From positions 20,513 to 84,512 of the forward strand of contig WTPW01002496.1 in assembly GCA_009809945.1 (NCBI GenBank): a stretch of 64,000 nt of DNA, in the 5' to 3' direction. Of this stretch, positions 11,270 through 23,996 are shown piece by piece. Each line of letters begins with the position of its first letter. The first letter of the stretch is position 1. The DNA comes from Gigaspora margarita. Its lineage: Eukaryota; Glomeromycota; Glomeromycetes; Diversisporales; Gigasporaceae. Under the pieces are notes generated by a model. The model was given only the letters and a program-made list of their open reading frames with translations, had not been told where the DNA came from and ran no database searches. A program made the position numbers and the translations under genes.

Positions 11270-12737
11270 ATAAAATTAAACCAGAACCAATTAAACAATA
11301 CATTTACAAGACATGTATACTGGTAAGCTATATTAATGTATTAGTACTATAGATGTCTCTAAATTAAACTAATTAAATTATATATAATTTGTGGAATAAT
11401 AATGTATATAGCATCTAAAATTGTGACCATATACTCAAGCATCAGATATTTATATTTTAGAGTTATTGTAACTAAAATTTTAACTAGACTAAGGACATTT
11501 CATAGAATTCTATTTAATAGTGATCCTGTGTCAAGAATTTCAGTAGACCAAGATCTAAATTTTTAGAACTTGATAGAGATTTTGATAAATGACCTATATA
11601 ACTAAAGTTATTGACAATCACTCGTTGGTTGGATGAAATGAATCTAAAAAATTATAATAGAATTAATCTTAATTTTTGGAAGCTAATAAAATTAAATAAT
11701 ACATTCACAAGATATGTATACTAGTAAGCTATATGAATGTATTTGTACTGTGAAGATCTCTAAATTAAACTAATTAAATTATATATAATTTGTGAAATTC
11801 TAATATATGTAGAATCTGAGATTGTGAACTATATACTCAAGCATTAGATATTTACAGTCCCAGAGTTATTGTGAATAAGGTTTCAACTAGACAAAGAGTA
11901 TTTGATGGAATTCTTTTTAATAGTGATCTTGTGTTAAGAATTTTAGTAGATCAAGATCTTGATTTTTAGAGCCTGATTTTATATTGAATTAGTTATAAAA
12001 TATATAGATAGAGATTTTGATACATATTAGCTGATTTGATTTTTGGGCCTTTTTTTGATCAACGTTACACAAAATTTGCTCCTAAGTAACATTGACAAAC
12101 TAACAAATGAAGCACTTGTTACAACAAACAAAAGAGCTTTTTTGATGTCTAGACAAGTTAAAAAACCAATAAAACATAATAAAAGACTATGCTAAGCTGT
12201 AGAAAAAAGTACTTTTACTATTTGTTGAAATACTCAGGTGTTTTAGAATGGGTTGGGCATTGTTTGATAGGTTGGTAACTATCAAGGATAATTTTTTTTT
12301 GTTTTTTTTTTAAATAAAAATGCTATAGTTGAAACTTTATTTAAGTAAAAACAAAAGGTTTATATTTAAAGATTACAGAACTACATTTGTATTACTATGA
12401 AACAGGTACCCAATGTGAGATTATACCTCCTATTTTCTATAAATGCTATAATTAATTATTACAGATTAATTGAATAGCTAGAATAGGTTGAAGGAAGCCT
12501 AAAGTATATGCCGTAGCATTAGTGTATACAGTTTGTTAGAGAAAAACCTTGTAGAAACCATTTTCCTATAAAAGAAAAAAATTTATATGAGATATATTTG
12601 ATGAGGGTGTAGTTGTTGTATAAGATATTTTTGGAAAAATTATTTCTTTTTTTTTATTTTTGAAGTAATATTGCGAGCATGTTCCTATTGATATTGAAAG
12701 ATGTTTTGTGAGAACCAAATAATATCTTAAAACCAAT

Positions 12738-15700
12738 TCAGAAAAATATTAGACAAAGTAGTAAGAAATAATTTAGTTTGTTTTGCAATAAGTAATTTAA
12801 TATTTTCAAAAATATTAGAGGAGTAAATTCCAATAATATAGTATAGAATAAGATCATATTGTTGACTAGATGTATTGAGTGTAGAGTAAAGGAGAATATT
12901 GATATTCTAGTTAGAAATGCAGTATTATTTTTGAGAGAAGTAAGTGTATCAGTAATTATACAAATTATAGATTGCCGAATATTATTGTTATTGTTTGGGC
13001 AAAAAAGTAGGTGTAAAGTATCTTCAGTATTTGGGCAGCAAGAACATTTTGATGTAGATATAGATAAGGATAGCAAATATGCAGATTTTCTATAGTTGGA
13101 AGATTATTAGTATTAGTTAAAATTTTAATTCTAAAAGAGCATTTAGAGTGATTGTGTTCAAGAGTGTTTAGGATATCAAAATATAGTATCCAATTGATTT
13201 TAGTTATATTTTTAAATATTTTAAAAGTAGACCAGGAATATTGTTCTTGCATAGTATATATATTTTTGATAAAAGTTCATATTTTGAAGGGAATAAGATG
13301 ATCTTTTCATAGAAAATAGGTTGGGAGATTTAAAAAATTATGGGTAATTTTAAGTATTGGTTTGCTAGTTTCATGTTTTGCAAGTAAGTCTGCTTGGTTA
13401 TGAAGGAAGTTAGTATGTGATTTGATTTTGTTTAGAGTGAATGAAATGTTTTTAATAGATTTGATTTGATTAATAATCGATATAATATCCCAATTTTTGT
13501 TTTGTATAGGTTTAGAGAAGTGTGTTTGTTTTAGGTTTTTGATTGCAGTATTGTTATCTAAATGAATATTTATATAGGTATTAGGAGTTGCAAGAGAATT
13601 AATTGCCTCAAGTTCAGCACGTGTTGTATCAGGATATAAGATAGTAGCTGCATTAAATTTAATAGAAGTATTGTTTTTACAAATCCAACCAATACCAGAT
13701 TTAATATCTGATGAATATGAATTTTGTATTGAAGCATCAGTATAGAAATGTAGTTCTTGTGAAATAAGATTTTGAATAAGTGATAGAAATTAGTGAGTTG
13801 ATATTAATAGGTAGTATTATTGGTTAAATGGTATATAAGTTGTATTTCTTGTGTAGGAATATAAATTTGTGGTATGGATTGAAAAGAAGGAGTTGTAGTA
13901 TTAGTAAGAATATAAATATGGATTAGGGTGAGAATTTCTTTGTAATCTATTTAAATATATATTGGATTGCTAGATTTGTTAATTTGATTGTAGAGAAGAT
14001 TAAAGGAGAAAAAGGTATTTGAAGATAGAGAGATATTAGGTAGAAGTTGTATGTAGCCTGAATCTGAAGAATTTATTTTATATGTTGTAGTTTTTGATAG
14101 AGAAGTTTGATATGATAGATAAAGATTATTGTTAGAGATATAGTATATTTGTATAAGTAAAAAAGAATCAGAGGTTATTAAAAGAGAAAGAAAATAAGTT
14201 GTATTAATAAAAGAGTTAATCAAAGGTAGGCTAAGATAAGGCCAGGTAGTTACAATTGTGTTATCTTGTATGAAATAGAGAATGTTTGAGAATATAAAGG
14301 TTAATGATCTTTAGTAGGTTTATTAGTGCACAAATAAATATTATTCTATAGTAGAATATATTTATTGTTTGTGGTTGTAATTTGTTCAATAAATAGTAAC
14401 TGGTTATTTCTCAAACTATTAATTAGAGAGGTTTGTGGATTTGAAGGAAGTATATCATAAATTAGATGTATATTAGAAAAGAAATCTGGATGATAAGAAT
14501 TAAGAGAAAGATTTGATAATGTAATATTATTTTTGGCTAATTGTAAGAGTTGAAAGATGAATATAAAGTTTTTAGTTTTACGACTATGAGTAGTAAGTAA
14601 GTTTTGAGTAAGGTTCAGTAACCATACTTTGATGAGCTATGATTTAATATGGATAATAGCAATATTTTTTTTTTAATTTTAATAGTGAGACCTTGCTCTT
14701 ATCTTTATTAAATTTAATAGAAACTTTTTACAGTTGGAAAAAATTTCATAATTTAAATCTAATGCTAAGAAAAAGAATTCAGACATATAGCTAGATAAAC
14801 AAAAGTAGACCTAGTACTTATCTGTGGCCTAAACCAACAAGAGTGGCCAAGGCTCACCTAGATTTGGTTATTGGTTAATATACTAGAAGGGTGTGAGCAA
14901 TATTTTTAAGAGTTGAACTAGAGTTAGCAGAACTTGTTTTTTGAATTAAATTGTTAAGGGTTGGTAAATTGAATGCTATAGGATTAGTAAGAACTATATT
15001 GTTAGTGTTTTTGGCAAGATAAAGCATTTTTTTGGTTTGAATAGTAAAGAGACAAGATAATTTGGTTTGGAGATTATTGTGAATGATACATACTTGTAGG
15101 AGGTATTCAATAGAGGGTTGAAGTATAAGATTAAAAAGTAATGAGATTTGTAAGGGTGTAAGTTTTTTGTATTTTATTAAATGAATTAAGTTTTCAATTT
15201 TGTTAACAATTGCATCAAATGTTGGTTTGGTTGAACCATTTCCATCAAAGTAAATACCTAAGTATCTAATAATATCATTAGAATTTCTAGGTAAGATGAG
15301 TTGATTATTGAATAAAAGAGAAGTTGTTTATGATTTGTGGAATTTAGATCGAATATGAAGTAAATCAGATTTTGTGGGGTTGACTTCTATATTGTTAAGT
15401 TTATAGAGTTCAGAAGTGTCATTGAGAAAATTTTGCATAGTTTTAGAGCTTTCACAAAGCCATGTTGTATCATCCATATAAGCTAAGTAGAATTGAAGTA
15501 CTAGTAGTAGTAGTATTGGTAATTATATCAAGAGGGAATTGTGCTGCAATTTTAAGCAGATGGTTTTGGTATTTTTGATGAATAAAGGTAAGAATTGGAT
15601 CATAGTAAATTTTCCAAAGTAAAAGAGAGTAGGTCTCTTCTTGTTCTATTCTAGAATAGATGTTAATAGAAGAGGTAAGACCATGAGCAGTAATAATCCT

Positions 15701-16150
15701 TGCTTGTCTTGATAAGTGTAGTTCAGTAATTAGATTGATACCTAAACTAGGAATACCAATTTTTTTACAGATATCTTGAAGGCATGAGATATTGATTTTG
15801 TCAAATGCTTTGGACATATGCTAAAAAAGAATCCAAGCTTCTTTATTGTATATTTTATAGTGTTCAATAGTATTATAAAGAATTTGTATAGGGATTTAAG
15901 TAGAAGAATTTTTTGAGGCAGCAAAATTTAGACCAGATAGAAGATTGTTGTTAGAGATTAATTTGATCAAGTCATTTAGTAAAAATTTTGGTAAAGGTTT
16001 TTTTGAAAGGTTCAATAATAGAAATTGGGTAAACTTGATTTAGAGTAAAATCCCAATTAGATTTTTTTGGAATAAGAAAAATATTAGAGGATCTCCAATT
16101 AATAGAAACTTTTTGAAGTCGAAAACATTTATTAAAGAATTTTTTAAAGA
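12738..16150 (-). pseudogene. LINE ORF2 remnant: RT, RNase H, C-terminal region
   Basis: Read on the minus strand from right to left. The RT block near 15750-15820 gives SKAFDKINISCLQDICKKIG, followed by an IEQEETYS-LLWKIYYDPIL block near 15590-15660 and the catalytic AYMDDTTW near 15464-15484. An RNase H domain follows, with FYTDAS at 13731-13750 and later the motif ADLLAK near 13390. A C-terminal segment near 12965-13200 (INWILYF... NNLPTIENLHICYPYLYLHQN) precedes a CxxC...H-type segment near 13030. This stands in for the polyprotein that nicks and reverse-transcribes at the target. Stops and frameshifts interrupt it, so it is inactive. Confidence 0.75.
14670..14895 (-). mobile_element. Truncated LINE 3' tail inserted in LINE
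   Basis: AGCAATATTTTT is duplicated at 14658-14669 and 14896-14907. The insert begins with poly(T) and contains GAGACCTTGCTCTTATCTTT and CAAGAGTGGCCAAGGCTCAC, matching the 3' end of the LINE at 48762-57294. It is a 226-bp, extremely 5'-truncated insertion. Confidence 0.75.
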
Positions 16151-16429
16151 GTGTTTGTGCTTTGTAACTAGTATATTTGATGTGTTCATAGCAGATAAGG
16201 ATAAATTTAAAAGCTAATTTTCAAAAAAATGGCCTTTTTAACCTACTTTGGGCTTATAATTAAATAAATGCATTTCATAATTTTCTATGTACTTAATTAT
16301 AAATGCAAAGCTAGTTAAAATAGTTGTTTTTGTAAAAATTTGCTCTATAATAAATTTTCATTAAAATTTATTTGATAATCCTCGATCATGATTGGTCGAT
16401 TTTGGGGTCAAAACAAATCAGCCAATATG

Positions 16430-17030
16430 AAATACCTATGCAACTGAAGTTATTGACAATTACTTGTTGGTTGAATGAAATGGATCTAGAAGATTATAAT
16501 AGAATCAACCTCAATTTTGGATATTAATAAGATTAAACCAGAATTGATTAAACAATATATTCATAGACATGTATACTGATAAGCTATATGAATATATTAG
16601 TACTGTAAAGACCTCCAAATTAAACCAATTAAATTATAAGAAATTTGTAAAATTTTAACATATATAGCACCTAAGATTGTGAATCATATACTCAAGCATC
16701 AGGTATTTACAATCCTAGAGTTAGTGTAACTAAGATTTTAAGCAGACAAAAAGCATTTAATGAAATTCCATTTAAGGTGATCTTGTGTTAAAAATTGTTT
16801 GTGGATCAAGATCTAAATATTTAGAGTCCAATTGTTATATTGAATTGGTTGAGTAGAGATTTTGATAAACAATTTACTGTGGCTAAAGTTATGAAATCGC
16901 TTGTTGGTTGGTTGAAATGAATCTAAAAGATAGTAATAAAATCAATTTTTGAAAGCTAGTAAGATTAAACCAGAATAGATTGAATAATATATTCACAAGA
17001 TACATATACTAGTAAGATATATAAAATGAA
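16430..17030. repeat. ~400-bp satellite, right block
   Basis: Resumes the satellite of 10300-12022: GCAACTGAAGTTATTGACAA, ACCAATTAAATTATAAGAAA, ATACTCAAGCATCAGG and GAGATTTTGATAAACAATT occur in the same order. Confidence 0.65.
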
Positions 17031-17360
17031 ATTTTGCTACAAATTGGCTATGTTAGATATATATAAATATATTTTCTATAGTATTTTTATGAATAAAATT
17101 TATCCTTTTTGAATATTTGACTCTTAACATTTTTATTTAATTTTTGTAAAAATATACAGTTTGATTTTAAAACTATTTGAGAATTACAATTTAACAAAGC
17201 AATTTTTTATAAAAATGCTATTTTAACTTTATTTCTAAATTAAATATGACAACTAATTATCAAAGTTAAAATGTGTTTAAAAAAAAACAAGGATTTGAAT
17301 ATTATACTTAACAGTTACCAACTATTATAAGAAACAGTTAAGTATTTTTTCTATACTAGA

Positions 17361-17513
17361 TGTTTCAAAAGTTTCAAACATGGTCCCTTTTTTTAAGTGA
17401 TCTTATACAAGAGATTATTTATACAAATATATATTTTGTATAAATAATTATCATAATCTCTATGTATAAGATTACTTTAAAAAAAGGAATATGTTTTGGA
17501 GCTTTTGAAACAT
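17361..17513. repeat. Foldback MITE (153 bp)
   Basis: ATGTTTCAAAAG at 17361 is answered by CTTTTGAAACAT ending at 17513. The arms pair almost throughout (GATCTTATACAAGAGATTAT with ATAATCTCTATGTATAAGAT) to a centre near TATATATTTTGTATA. No target duplication was found. Confidence 0.6.
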
Positions 17514-17524
17514 TCAGTAAGTAT

Positions 17525-17735
17525 TATGTGAATTCTGAGAATAGTTTGGTTTTGGAGTAAATAGTGGGTGAGTAGGTTTGGTTTTGTGGCAATTAATAGT
17601 GGGTGGGTTTCGTCTTGGGTGATTAATAGATGGGCAGATTTGGTCTTTGGATAATTAGTAGATAGGTGGGTTTGATCTTTAGTAATTAGTAGATAGACAA
17701 GTTTGGTTTTTGGATTAATAGATATATAGGTGGGA
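17525..17735. repeat. Degenerate ~32-bp minisatellite
   Basis: About six units of the type GGTTTGGTCTTTGG followed by AATTAGTAGATAGGTGG. The minus-strand open frame here (17477-17773) is only a read-through of the repeat. Confidence 0.65.
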
Positions 17736-17880
17736 ACTATATATAATACAAAAAAATCTGTGCATCTGTGCATTTACAAACCTAATTTTTTACTAATTAA
17801 ATTGTGTCAATTTATTTAGTAATTGCAGATCATTTTATTTGATTAACTTACAGATCATCAATTAATTAATATATAATAGA

Positions 17881-18178
17881 AGGACCCTGGACATCTCTAA
17901 TATAGATCATAACTAGATTTTGGCCAATTTTTTTTTGGCCCAATTTGCTAAAAACAACAAAATACATTTTTTTAAATAACTTTGATTAAGTAATCAGAAT
18001 TGAATGAACTTTTTTTATTAGATGTGCCTCACTAAGAGCTTCATTTTAAAAAAAATTTGTTCAAATTGGACTACTGTATGCCAAGATAATTGCCAAAAAC
18101 TGGTTTTTTGCTTTTCAAATTTCAGGGTTTTGGCTGAAAAAATAAAGTATAACCTCTGTATTAGATGTCCGGGATCCT
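17881..18178. mobile_element. hAT-type MITE of the AGGACCC family (298 bp)
   Basis: The ends are AGGACCCTGGACATCTCT and ...GGACATCTAATAC in inverted form (GTCCGGGATCCT on the right). They are flanked by a perfect 8-bp duplication ATAATAGA (17873-17880 and 18179-18186). The ends are homologous to those of 8373-9836. No transposase is encoded. Confidence 0.8.
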
Positions 18179-18186
18179 ATAATAGA

Positions 18187-19490
18187 AGAAAATTTCTTAG
18201 TTTATATATAGTGTTTGTACATGGGTAATTTACAACTTTGTATAATATAAAATTTGTTAAGCAAAAATTAATTAGTTTAAGATTAGAGTAAGATTATCTT
18301 TAGAATTAAAAAGTTTATAGTTTATGCTAAAATTTTGCAAAGAATATTTTTTGTTAGAATTTTAAGAGCTGTTTTATAACTAGAATTTTTTGAGAAATTA
18401 ACATACTTGTATATGTACACATAGTGTACAAATAGAAATACTCATACTAGAAATCAAAATCTGATAGAGGTGTTTGAAGTTTATTATTTATAAATGAATT
18501 ATTATACTAATAGCAAATTATTATAATTCTCAATTTTTTTTACAGAATTATTATCAAAAATAAAATTTTATTTAAGTTTTGAGATGATCTAATCTATTTT
18601 AATTAGGTTTAAATTTGTAAATATATTAAAGTTTTATTATTATTTTTCTAAAAATTTTAATATTAATATATAATGCTTGATTCTTTTTATAATTAAAAAA
18701 ATTGTATAATATAAAAAAGATCTAATAAAATAATTTCACAGAAGCGTTTATAAATATTGTATTATATTGTATATAAATTGATTTTTTTAATATTAAAGGT
18801 AAAACTATGCTTTTATCTTTATTAGATTTAATGAAAACTTTTTAAAAACTGGAAAAAATTTTATTGTTTAAATCTATTGCTAAGAGTAAAAACTCAAAAC
18901 ATATATCTAAATATATTTAATAAATAAATTTAGTACTTATCTGCAGCCTAAATCTAATTAATTGAATTTTTCTAAATAATAGTAAATCTAATCTATATAT
19001 TTTGCTATAGTTCTTTTTAGCTAGATCTTAGTTTTTTATTAAATTTTTTTCAAAAATCAGAAAATTCTTTAGAATTACCCTAATTAACAGGTTTTATCCT
19101 GCTAGTACTTGAATTATAAACCTGTTAACTACTCAAATGGCAGTTCAAAGAACTAACAAATATAGTGATCAATTATCTTATTATCAAAAAAACACAATTG
19201 AACTTCAAGTTCTCAAATGTTATATAAATTATCTGGTGTATATCTGAACCAATATTTTATTGAAGTTGATTTATCTCACAGTTTTGTATTGACTTATAGG
19301 TATTTAAAACTCTAAATTTGGGTTGTGCATATACTGTATGATAGCTGTTTGTCAGTAGGTTTTTGGTAAAATTTACTCTACTTTTACAGTGCACATTGTA
19401 CAATATTTGAACATAAAAAAGAAAGAAGTGAAACAGAAAAAATAGCTGAAACAATTCTATTTAAATACTAATAAATAAGGTCAGATGGGC
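18187..19490. other. AT-rich intergenic with decayed LINE tail
   Basis: At about 18790-18970, GCTTTTATCTTTATTAGATT and TACTTATCTGCAGCCTAAAT resemble the LINE 3' tail seen at 14670-14895 and 48790. This is a degraded minus-strand fragment. Nothing else is recognised. Confidence 0.4.
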
Positions 19491-19720
19491 ATTATGGTGC
19501 AGGTAAATATTTTAGCCAATCATGCATGATCTATCGAACAGAATTGAATGAATTTGATACCATTCGATTCGTTTCATCAAGGCGGGTTGAATGGTACCAA
19601 AATTATCCAATTCTAATCACTATATCATGAAATATTGTTAATTAAAAATGAAGATAAAAAAGGATAAATTATGGTGCAGATACCAATTGAAGTGTACGCG
19701 CCATATTTCGTGATCTATTA

Positions 19721-20340
19721 ATCAGAATTAAATGATTTGTTTGCCATTCGATTCATCTCATCGAGAAGAATCGAATGGTACCAAAATCATGTGACACTGA
19801 TCGATGTTTCCCGAGGTATCACTATTTAACCAAATAAACTGCGCAAAGCAATTTTTAAAATTAATATAAAATGGGGAATACATTTATAGACCATTTCGTT
19901 TTAACCGATTTTACCATCAAAATGGCCATCTTTAAGAGATGATTCCAAGAGCCCAAAATCGCTAAAATCAAATCACAGGGTCACGAGATCGTTGTTTATT
20001 ACTATTTTTGATGAAAATCGGATTAGTAAACAATCTTTCATCAAAAACAATAAGAAAATCTTAACAATCTCATGATCCGGTGTTTAGATTTTAGCGATTT
20101 TGGGCTCGTTGGGATTGTCTCTTAAAGGTGTCATATTGATGGCAAAATTGTTAAAAATGGAATGGTATATCAAAAGCTATTCACTATTTTATATTAATTA
20201 ACTTAAAAAATTACTTTGCGCAGCTTATTTTGGTAAATAATGATATTCGGGAAATATCGATCGGAATCATATGATTTTGGCACCATTCGATTCGTCTCGA
20301 TGAGGCGGATCGAGTGGTACCAAAATCGTTTAAATCTGAT
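19721..20340. repeat. ~620-bp imperfect palindrome
   Basis: The arms pair from ATCAGAATTAAATGATTTG at the left to CGTTTAAATCTGAT at the right. They run through GGTACCAAAATCATG, CGATGTTTCCCGAG, AACTGCGCAAAG, AGCCCAAAATCGCTAAAATC and their complements to a centre near 20024 (TTTTTGATGAAAA...TTTCATCAAAAA). Each arm also contains a shorter hairpin based on CCATTCGATTCGTCTCGATG. It has no coding content. Confidence 0.7.
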
Positions 20341-20497
20341 TGATGGTTCCCAAAATATCACTGTGCATCACAATACATTTATGTGCTATAATACTTATAT
20401 CTATTTTAAATGTTATTTAATGGTAATATCTTGTGATCCACTGATTAGAATTGTATAATTTTGTTATCAATAGATTCGTCCCACCTCGACTGGATTC

Positions 20498-20781
20498 CCC
20501 TTATGTCAAGAAAATGATCTACATCCGATGTAAAACGAAATTACCCCCTTTTTTGTTTACTTTAACATAGAAAAGCTCTCATTATAGGTAAAATTTCATG
20601 ATACGCATTTTTTACTTAGAATTCGGGGCTGGTTGTCATAGTAAAATTTTGTGCTATTACGGTTTCTTTGTTGGTTAGCAGGTTGTTTAGGTTACACGAA
20701 GATCCGAAGATCCTGCAATTTTTATTGGTTCCGACGGTGATCTGCAGTGATCTGCGGCTCGGAATTTTCTTGACATAAGGG
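20498..20781. mobile_element. TIR element (284 bp)
   Basis: CCCTTATGTCAAGAAAAT at the left end is exactly matched by ATTTTCTTGACATAAGGG at the right. It interrupts another copy of the hairpin module (TAGATTCGTCCCACCTCGAC on the left, GATTGGTACCAAAAT on the right). No target duplication was recognised and no transposase is present. Confidence 0.65.
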
Positions 20782-21072
20782 TACTCCCGAGACTGATTGA
20801 TTGGTACCAAAATAGAACAATTATGATCAGTAGATTGTGAGAAACATAATTGTGCCATAATTGGTAGTGCGCTATAATACCCATATTCAGTTTACGCTTT
20901 GCATATGAATATGAGAAAATATTTTTATTAACTGCTTCACAATACAGTTATAAAAAATATGCGCGTGATTTTGTATGACGACAGGTGATTGGACAGATCA
21001 TGCCGCTACGAAGACAATTTATCAAAATTATACAAAATTCTATAATGAAACAGCAAATACTCATTACTGCGA

Positions 21073-21308
21073 GACAAACTGGATTCTGTGTTTTACATTA
21101 CCCGCCTCTCCTCTCCGGGGGTGGTTCACATAGTAAAATTTTAAAAAATTTTTTTTCAAAAAAAATTTTTTCCGAATTATTCCGTGACTGTATAAAATTT
21201 TCCGAAATATCTCGTATCCCTATGTATATTTACCTAAATTTTTTTTACTATGAGGGAGAGGGGGGAGCGCTGAGGAGGGTTAATGTAAAACACAGAATCC
21301 AGTTGGTC
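21073..21308. mobile_element. TIR MITE (236 bp)
   Basis: GACAAACTGGATTCTGTG on the left and CACAGAATCCAGTTGGTC on the right form terminal inverted repeats extending through GTTTTACATTA. A third end of the same family lies alone at 36542. An open frame across this element (20985-21320) is not credible as a gene. Confidence 0.65.
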
Positions 21309-23996
21309 TTGGCTAAGTGAAAAATGTCCCTGAACCAATTTTACTATATTGTAGGCATGTTTTTAAAAAACTAGAAAATTAATGCTCGACCAAAATTAAG
21401 TATTTTAAAGATGCGGGCAAATTGCCGCGCATTTATTTGTGCGATAGCTAGGTTTAATCTTTGAGGCATGATCTGCATATTTTTTATAACTTCCATTATA
21501 ACTATAAATTATTTTAAGCCGATATATTACAAATAACGTAATATTCTAATTATTAGCTTCCTTTCACAAACACAACAGTAGGGCATTGCTTATATAGCTT
21601 TCGTTACTTTTTTAGGTTAAAACTATTTCACTATTCTACTATTTCTAGTAGTTACTAACTTTTCCCGGTTGGTACTAACTTTATTTGATGGTTTAACGTT
21701 AGTTAGTAATTAACTCCAATAGTTTGTAATCAACAGTCGATTCAATTTTGAATCCACAGTTAATGCGACTTTCCATATCAAGTATAATACCATATTGATG
21801 CAGAACGATTATCTATTGTCTTTTTACAGATATCTTATATCAGATTATTACATTTAATTAAAATTTAAAAATCAAAGATTACATATTAATGTAAAAATAT
21901 ATTGATAATTATAGAGATGTTATTTGGTCTGATCTTGAATCAATAAACCGCGGTTCATAATGGGATCAGTCTGAACTTATGTAAGCTGACTTAAAATAAT
22001 CCAGACCACGATCTTAAACCATTTTTAAGACTGATCGTAAAACTATTATTCAAAGCATGATTTTAAAGCTGTTAACATTATATCCTTTGATAATGGTCTA
22101 AAACCGGTCTAAGTGGTTTTTTTTTTTGACTGTTTTAAAGAGTGGCCTACATATCCTTTTAGTTAATTATACCACAAATATTGTAAATGCACATAAGGAT
22201 ACAAAAGTTACATATTATATTCGTGCATTAGATTTAGTCCAAAAAACAAAGTACATTTGTTCCACTATTTTTTCAATACTAATGCAGAACCAATTACACC
22301 GGTCAAAATTACGTTATTAACATTGCCCAAATTTGGCATTGTTACACTGCATTAAAAAACTACCAAAATACAATAATGATAAACTGCTAACCCCTTAGCG
22401 TTACAAATAAAGATGCAGACATATTGTGTCAACTAGTAATTTTTTATTTCACAAAGTAATTAAGTTACGTACGTACGTAAATATGTGTCACCATTTAAAT
22501 TAAATTTCAAGTCAGGTGTAACATGCAATTAAAACAAAAATACAAACAAGCCCCCTAGCATCACCAATCTAAATGAATTTCAAGATCAGGTGTAACTTAA
22601 AAAAAAAAAATACAACCAAACTGCAGCGCTGATAGCAAATTTTTTTTATACGAATGATATTAGAGTATCAAAAAGAACCCTTTCAAATAATAATCCATGA
22701 TGTACGTACTAGGATCAGGTGCAGTTCTCAAAAAATATTCCTAATTGAATTCAAACATTTAGATTACATTATAAGCGATTTCAAATTTTTATTTTCTACG
22801 ACATAACTCTCAGCCAACAACTATACCTGGGTGTTATTATTAGTTTTAAAAATTGGTTAAATATAACAAACCCAGTTCTTGTATATGGCAGATTAGATCG
22901 ATTCTCTAATATATGGCTGTTATATTGATCTAAAATTAATATTTTTCCGTGTTCCTCTGTAACGCAGAGAATACACAAAATTTCGTTGGTCTATTGAGCT
23001 GGAATTTAAAATTTTACTAATGAAGTCACAGCCATTCATTGAGTAAATCAGGAAATCGGAATCTAACAAAAGTCCGAAGCAAAAAAACGTATAATATTGC
23101 ATACGTGCCATTAAAAATGCTTGTGAAACAAAATTAGAATGGTGAAATAGTTTCACCACTATTGGTGAAACTGATATTGAATTAGTGAAATTGGCGAACT
23201 TAATTTCAACATCTCTATGTGTAACATAGGCAATAAATTGTTCTTTCCGACATACATTGTATATACATATCAACGTGCATTCATTTTTGATAGTATTCTC
23301 GCTATGCTTCAGTCAAAATGCCCAGCTAATAATTTTGTTATAGACTCAGCTAACTAATTTGTTTAATACAGACCTTTTTGACACATTCTGACCTCCCATA
23401 AAATTTTGTGACTCCATTCATAAGTGGTTTCTTCTTATTAGCGACTCCAAGAGAGCGAACAAAGGATTCGAAAATTTCTGAAAGAAAATGAAAACATAAG
23501 ACGAGCAAGGTTGGGACAAAAATTTTCAAAGGTAAATGCGCGAAGCAGTGATTGTAATTTCTTTTCTTGGCCCTACCCGTAACTTTAACCGGTTGACAAT
23601 GAATAATTCAGTTCAGTTGACCAATTTAATTTTTTTTTTTCGTTCAAATCTCTGTTTATGATTTGAATTTATATATTCGGAATTTCCGTTGGCCTTCGTT
23701 TAAATTTATGCGTAATAAATTATCGAAAATGTTTAATGCATCATAATAATTATTTGCATATGTAAGCTATATTTTATTACATAGATAAGGATTTTATATT
23801 AAGTGTAATCTTTTCTTTCTTATAAAGTATAATAATAGTATGACCATTTCTTGGCACATAATGCCTATATTAATCTAATAATTCTTTTCTTATTCACGCA
23901 TTTATCCCTCTTCTTCGTTTAATAATTCCCTTCATTAATTAAAAATTTTTACCGGAAACAAAAAATAGACGGTAAAAAATAATTATCTTTTCACCA
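21309..23996. other. Intergenic region upstream of deacetylase gene
   Basis: The least repetitive stretch of the window, with higher complexity than the flanks. It contains two short direct repeats of the type TTTCAAGTCAGGTGTAAC (about 22506 and 22578), a small GTTTCACC/GGTGAAAC hairpin near 23150, and minus-strand open frames up to 117 codons (22920-23273). Those frames match nothing I recognise. Any promoter of the gene at 23997 must lie at its right end, but no element could be assigned. Confidence 0.4.

Larger units (their letters stand above)
10300..12022. repeat. ~400-bp satellite, left block
   Basis: Units recur with the landmarks TAAACTAATTAAATTATATA (11363 and 11763, about 400 bp apart; also 10379), TATACTCAAGCATCAG, AACTAGACAAAGAGCATTT and GAGATTTTGATAAATGA. 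The first unit is lengthened by insertions at 10451-10729 and 11026-11269. A further block of the same satellite resumes at 16430 after a large insertion. No coding frame is shared between units. Confidence 0.7.
12292..16196 (-). mobile_element. 5'-truncated LINE (non-LTR retrotransposon)
   Basis: The minus-strand element ends in a poly(A) tail (poly(T) at 12292-12312 on plus). It is flanked by AAGGATAA at 12284-12291 and 16197-16204, a plausible short target duplication. The coding remnants run RT, RNase H, C-terminal zinc-type region in the usual LINE order, with no endonuclease, so the copy is 5'-truncated. A second LINE tail is nested at 14670-14895. Confidence 0.7.
12023..16429. mobile_element. 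Inverted-repeat DNA element carrying a nested LINE
   Basis: CATATTAGCTGATTTG at the left is matched by CAAATCAGCCAATATG at the right (one mismatch in 16). It interrupts a satellite unit between GATTTTGATA and AAATACCTATGCAACTG. Once the LINE at 12292-16196 is removed, only ~0.5 kb remains, so the carrier is itself a MITE. A target duplication is not clear. Confidence 0.55.

Noticed and set aside
20985-21320. 111-codon plus-strand frame
   Set aside because: Runs through both inverted ends of a MITE.
22920-23273. 117-codon minus-strand frame
   Set aside because: No recognised motif, no supporting splice structure, and a stop-free run of this length is possible by chance; left as unknown within the intergenic description.
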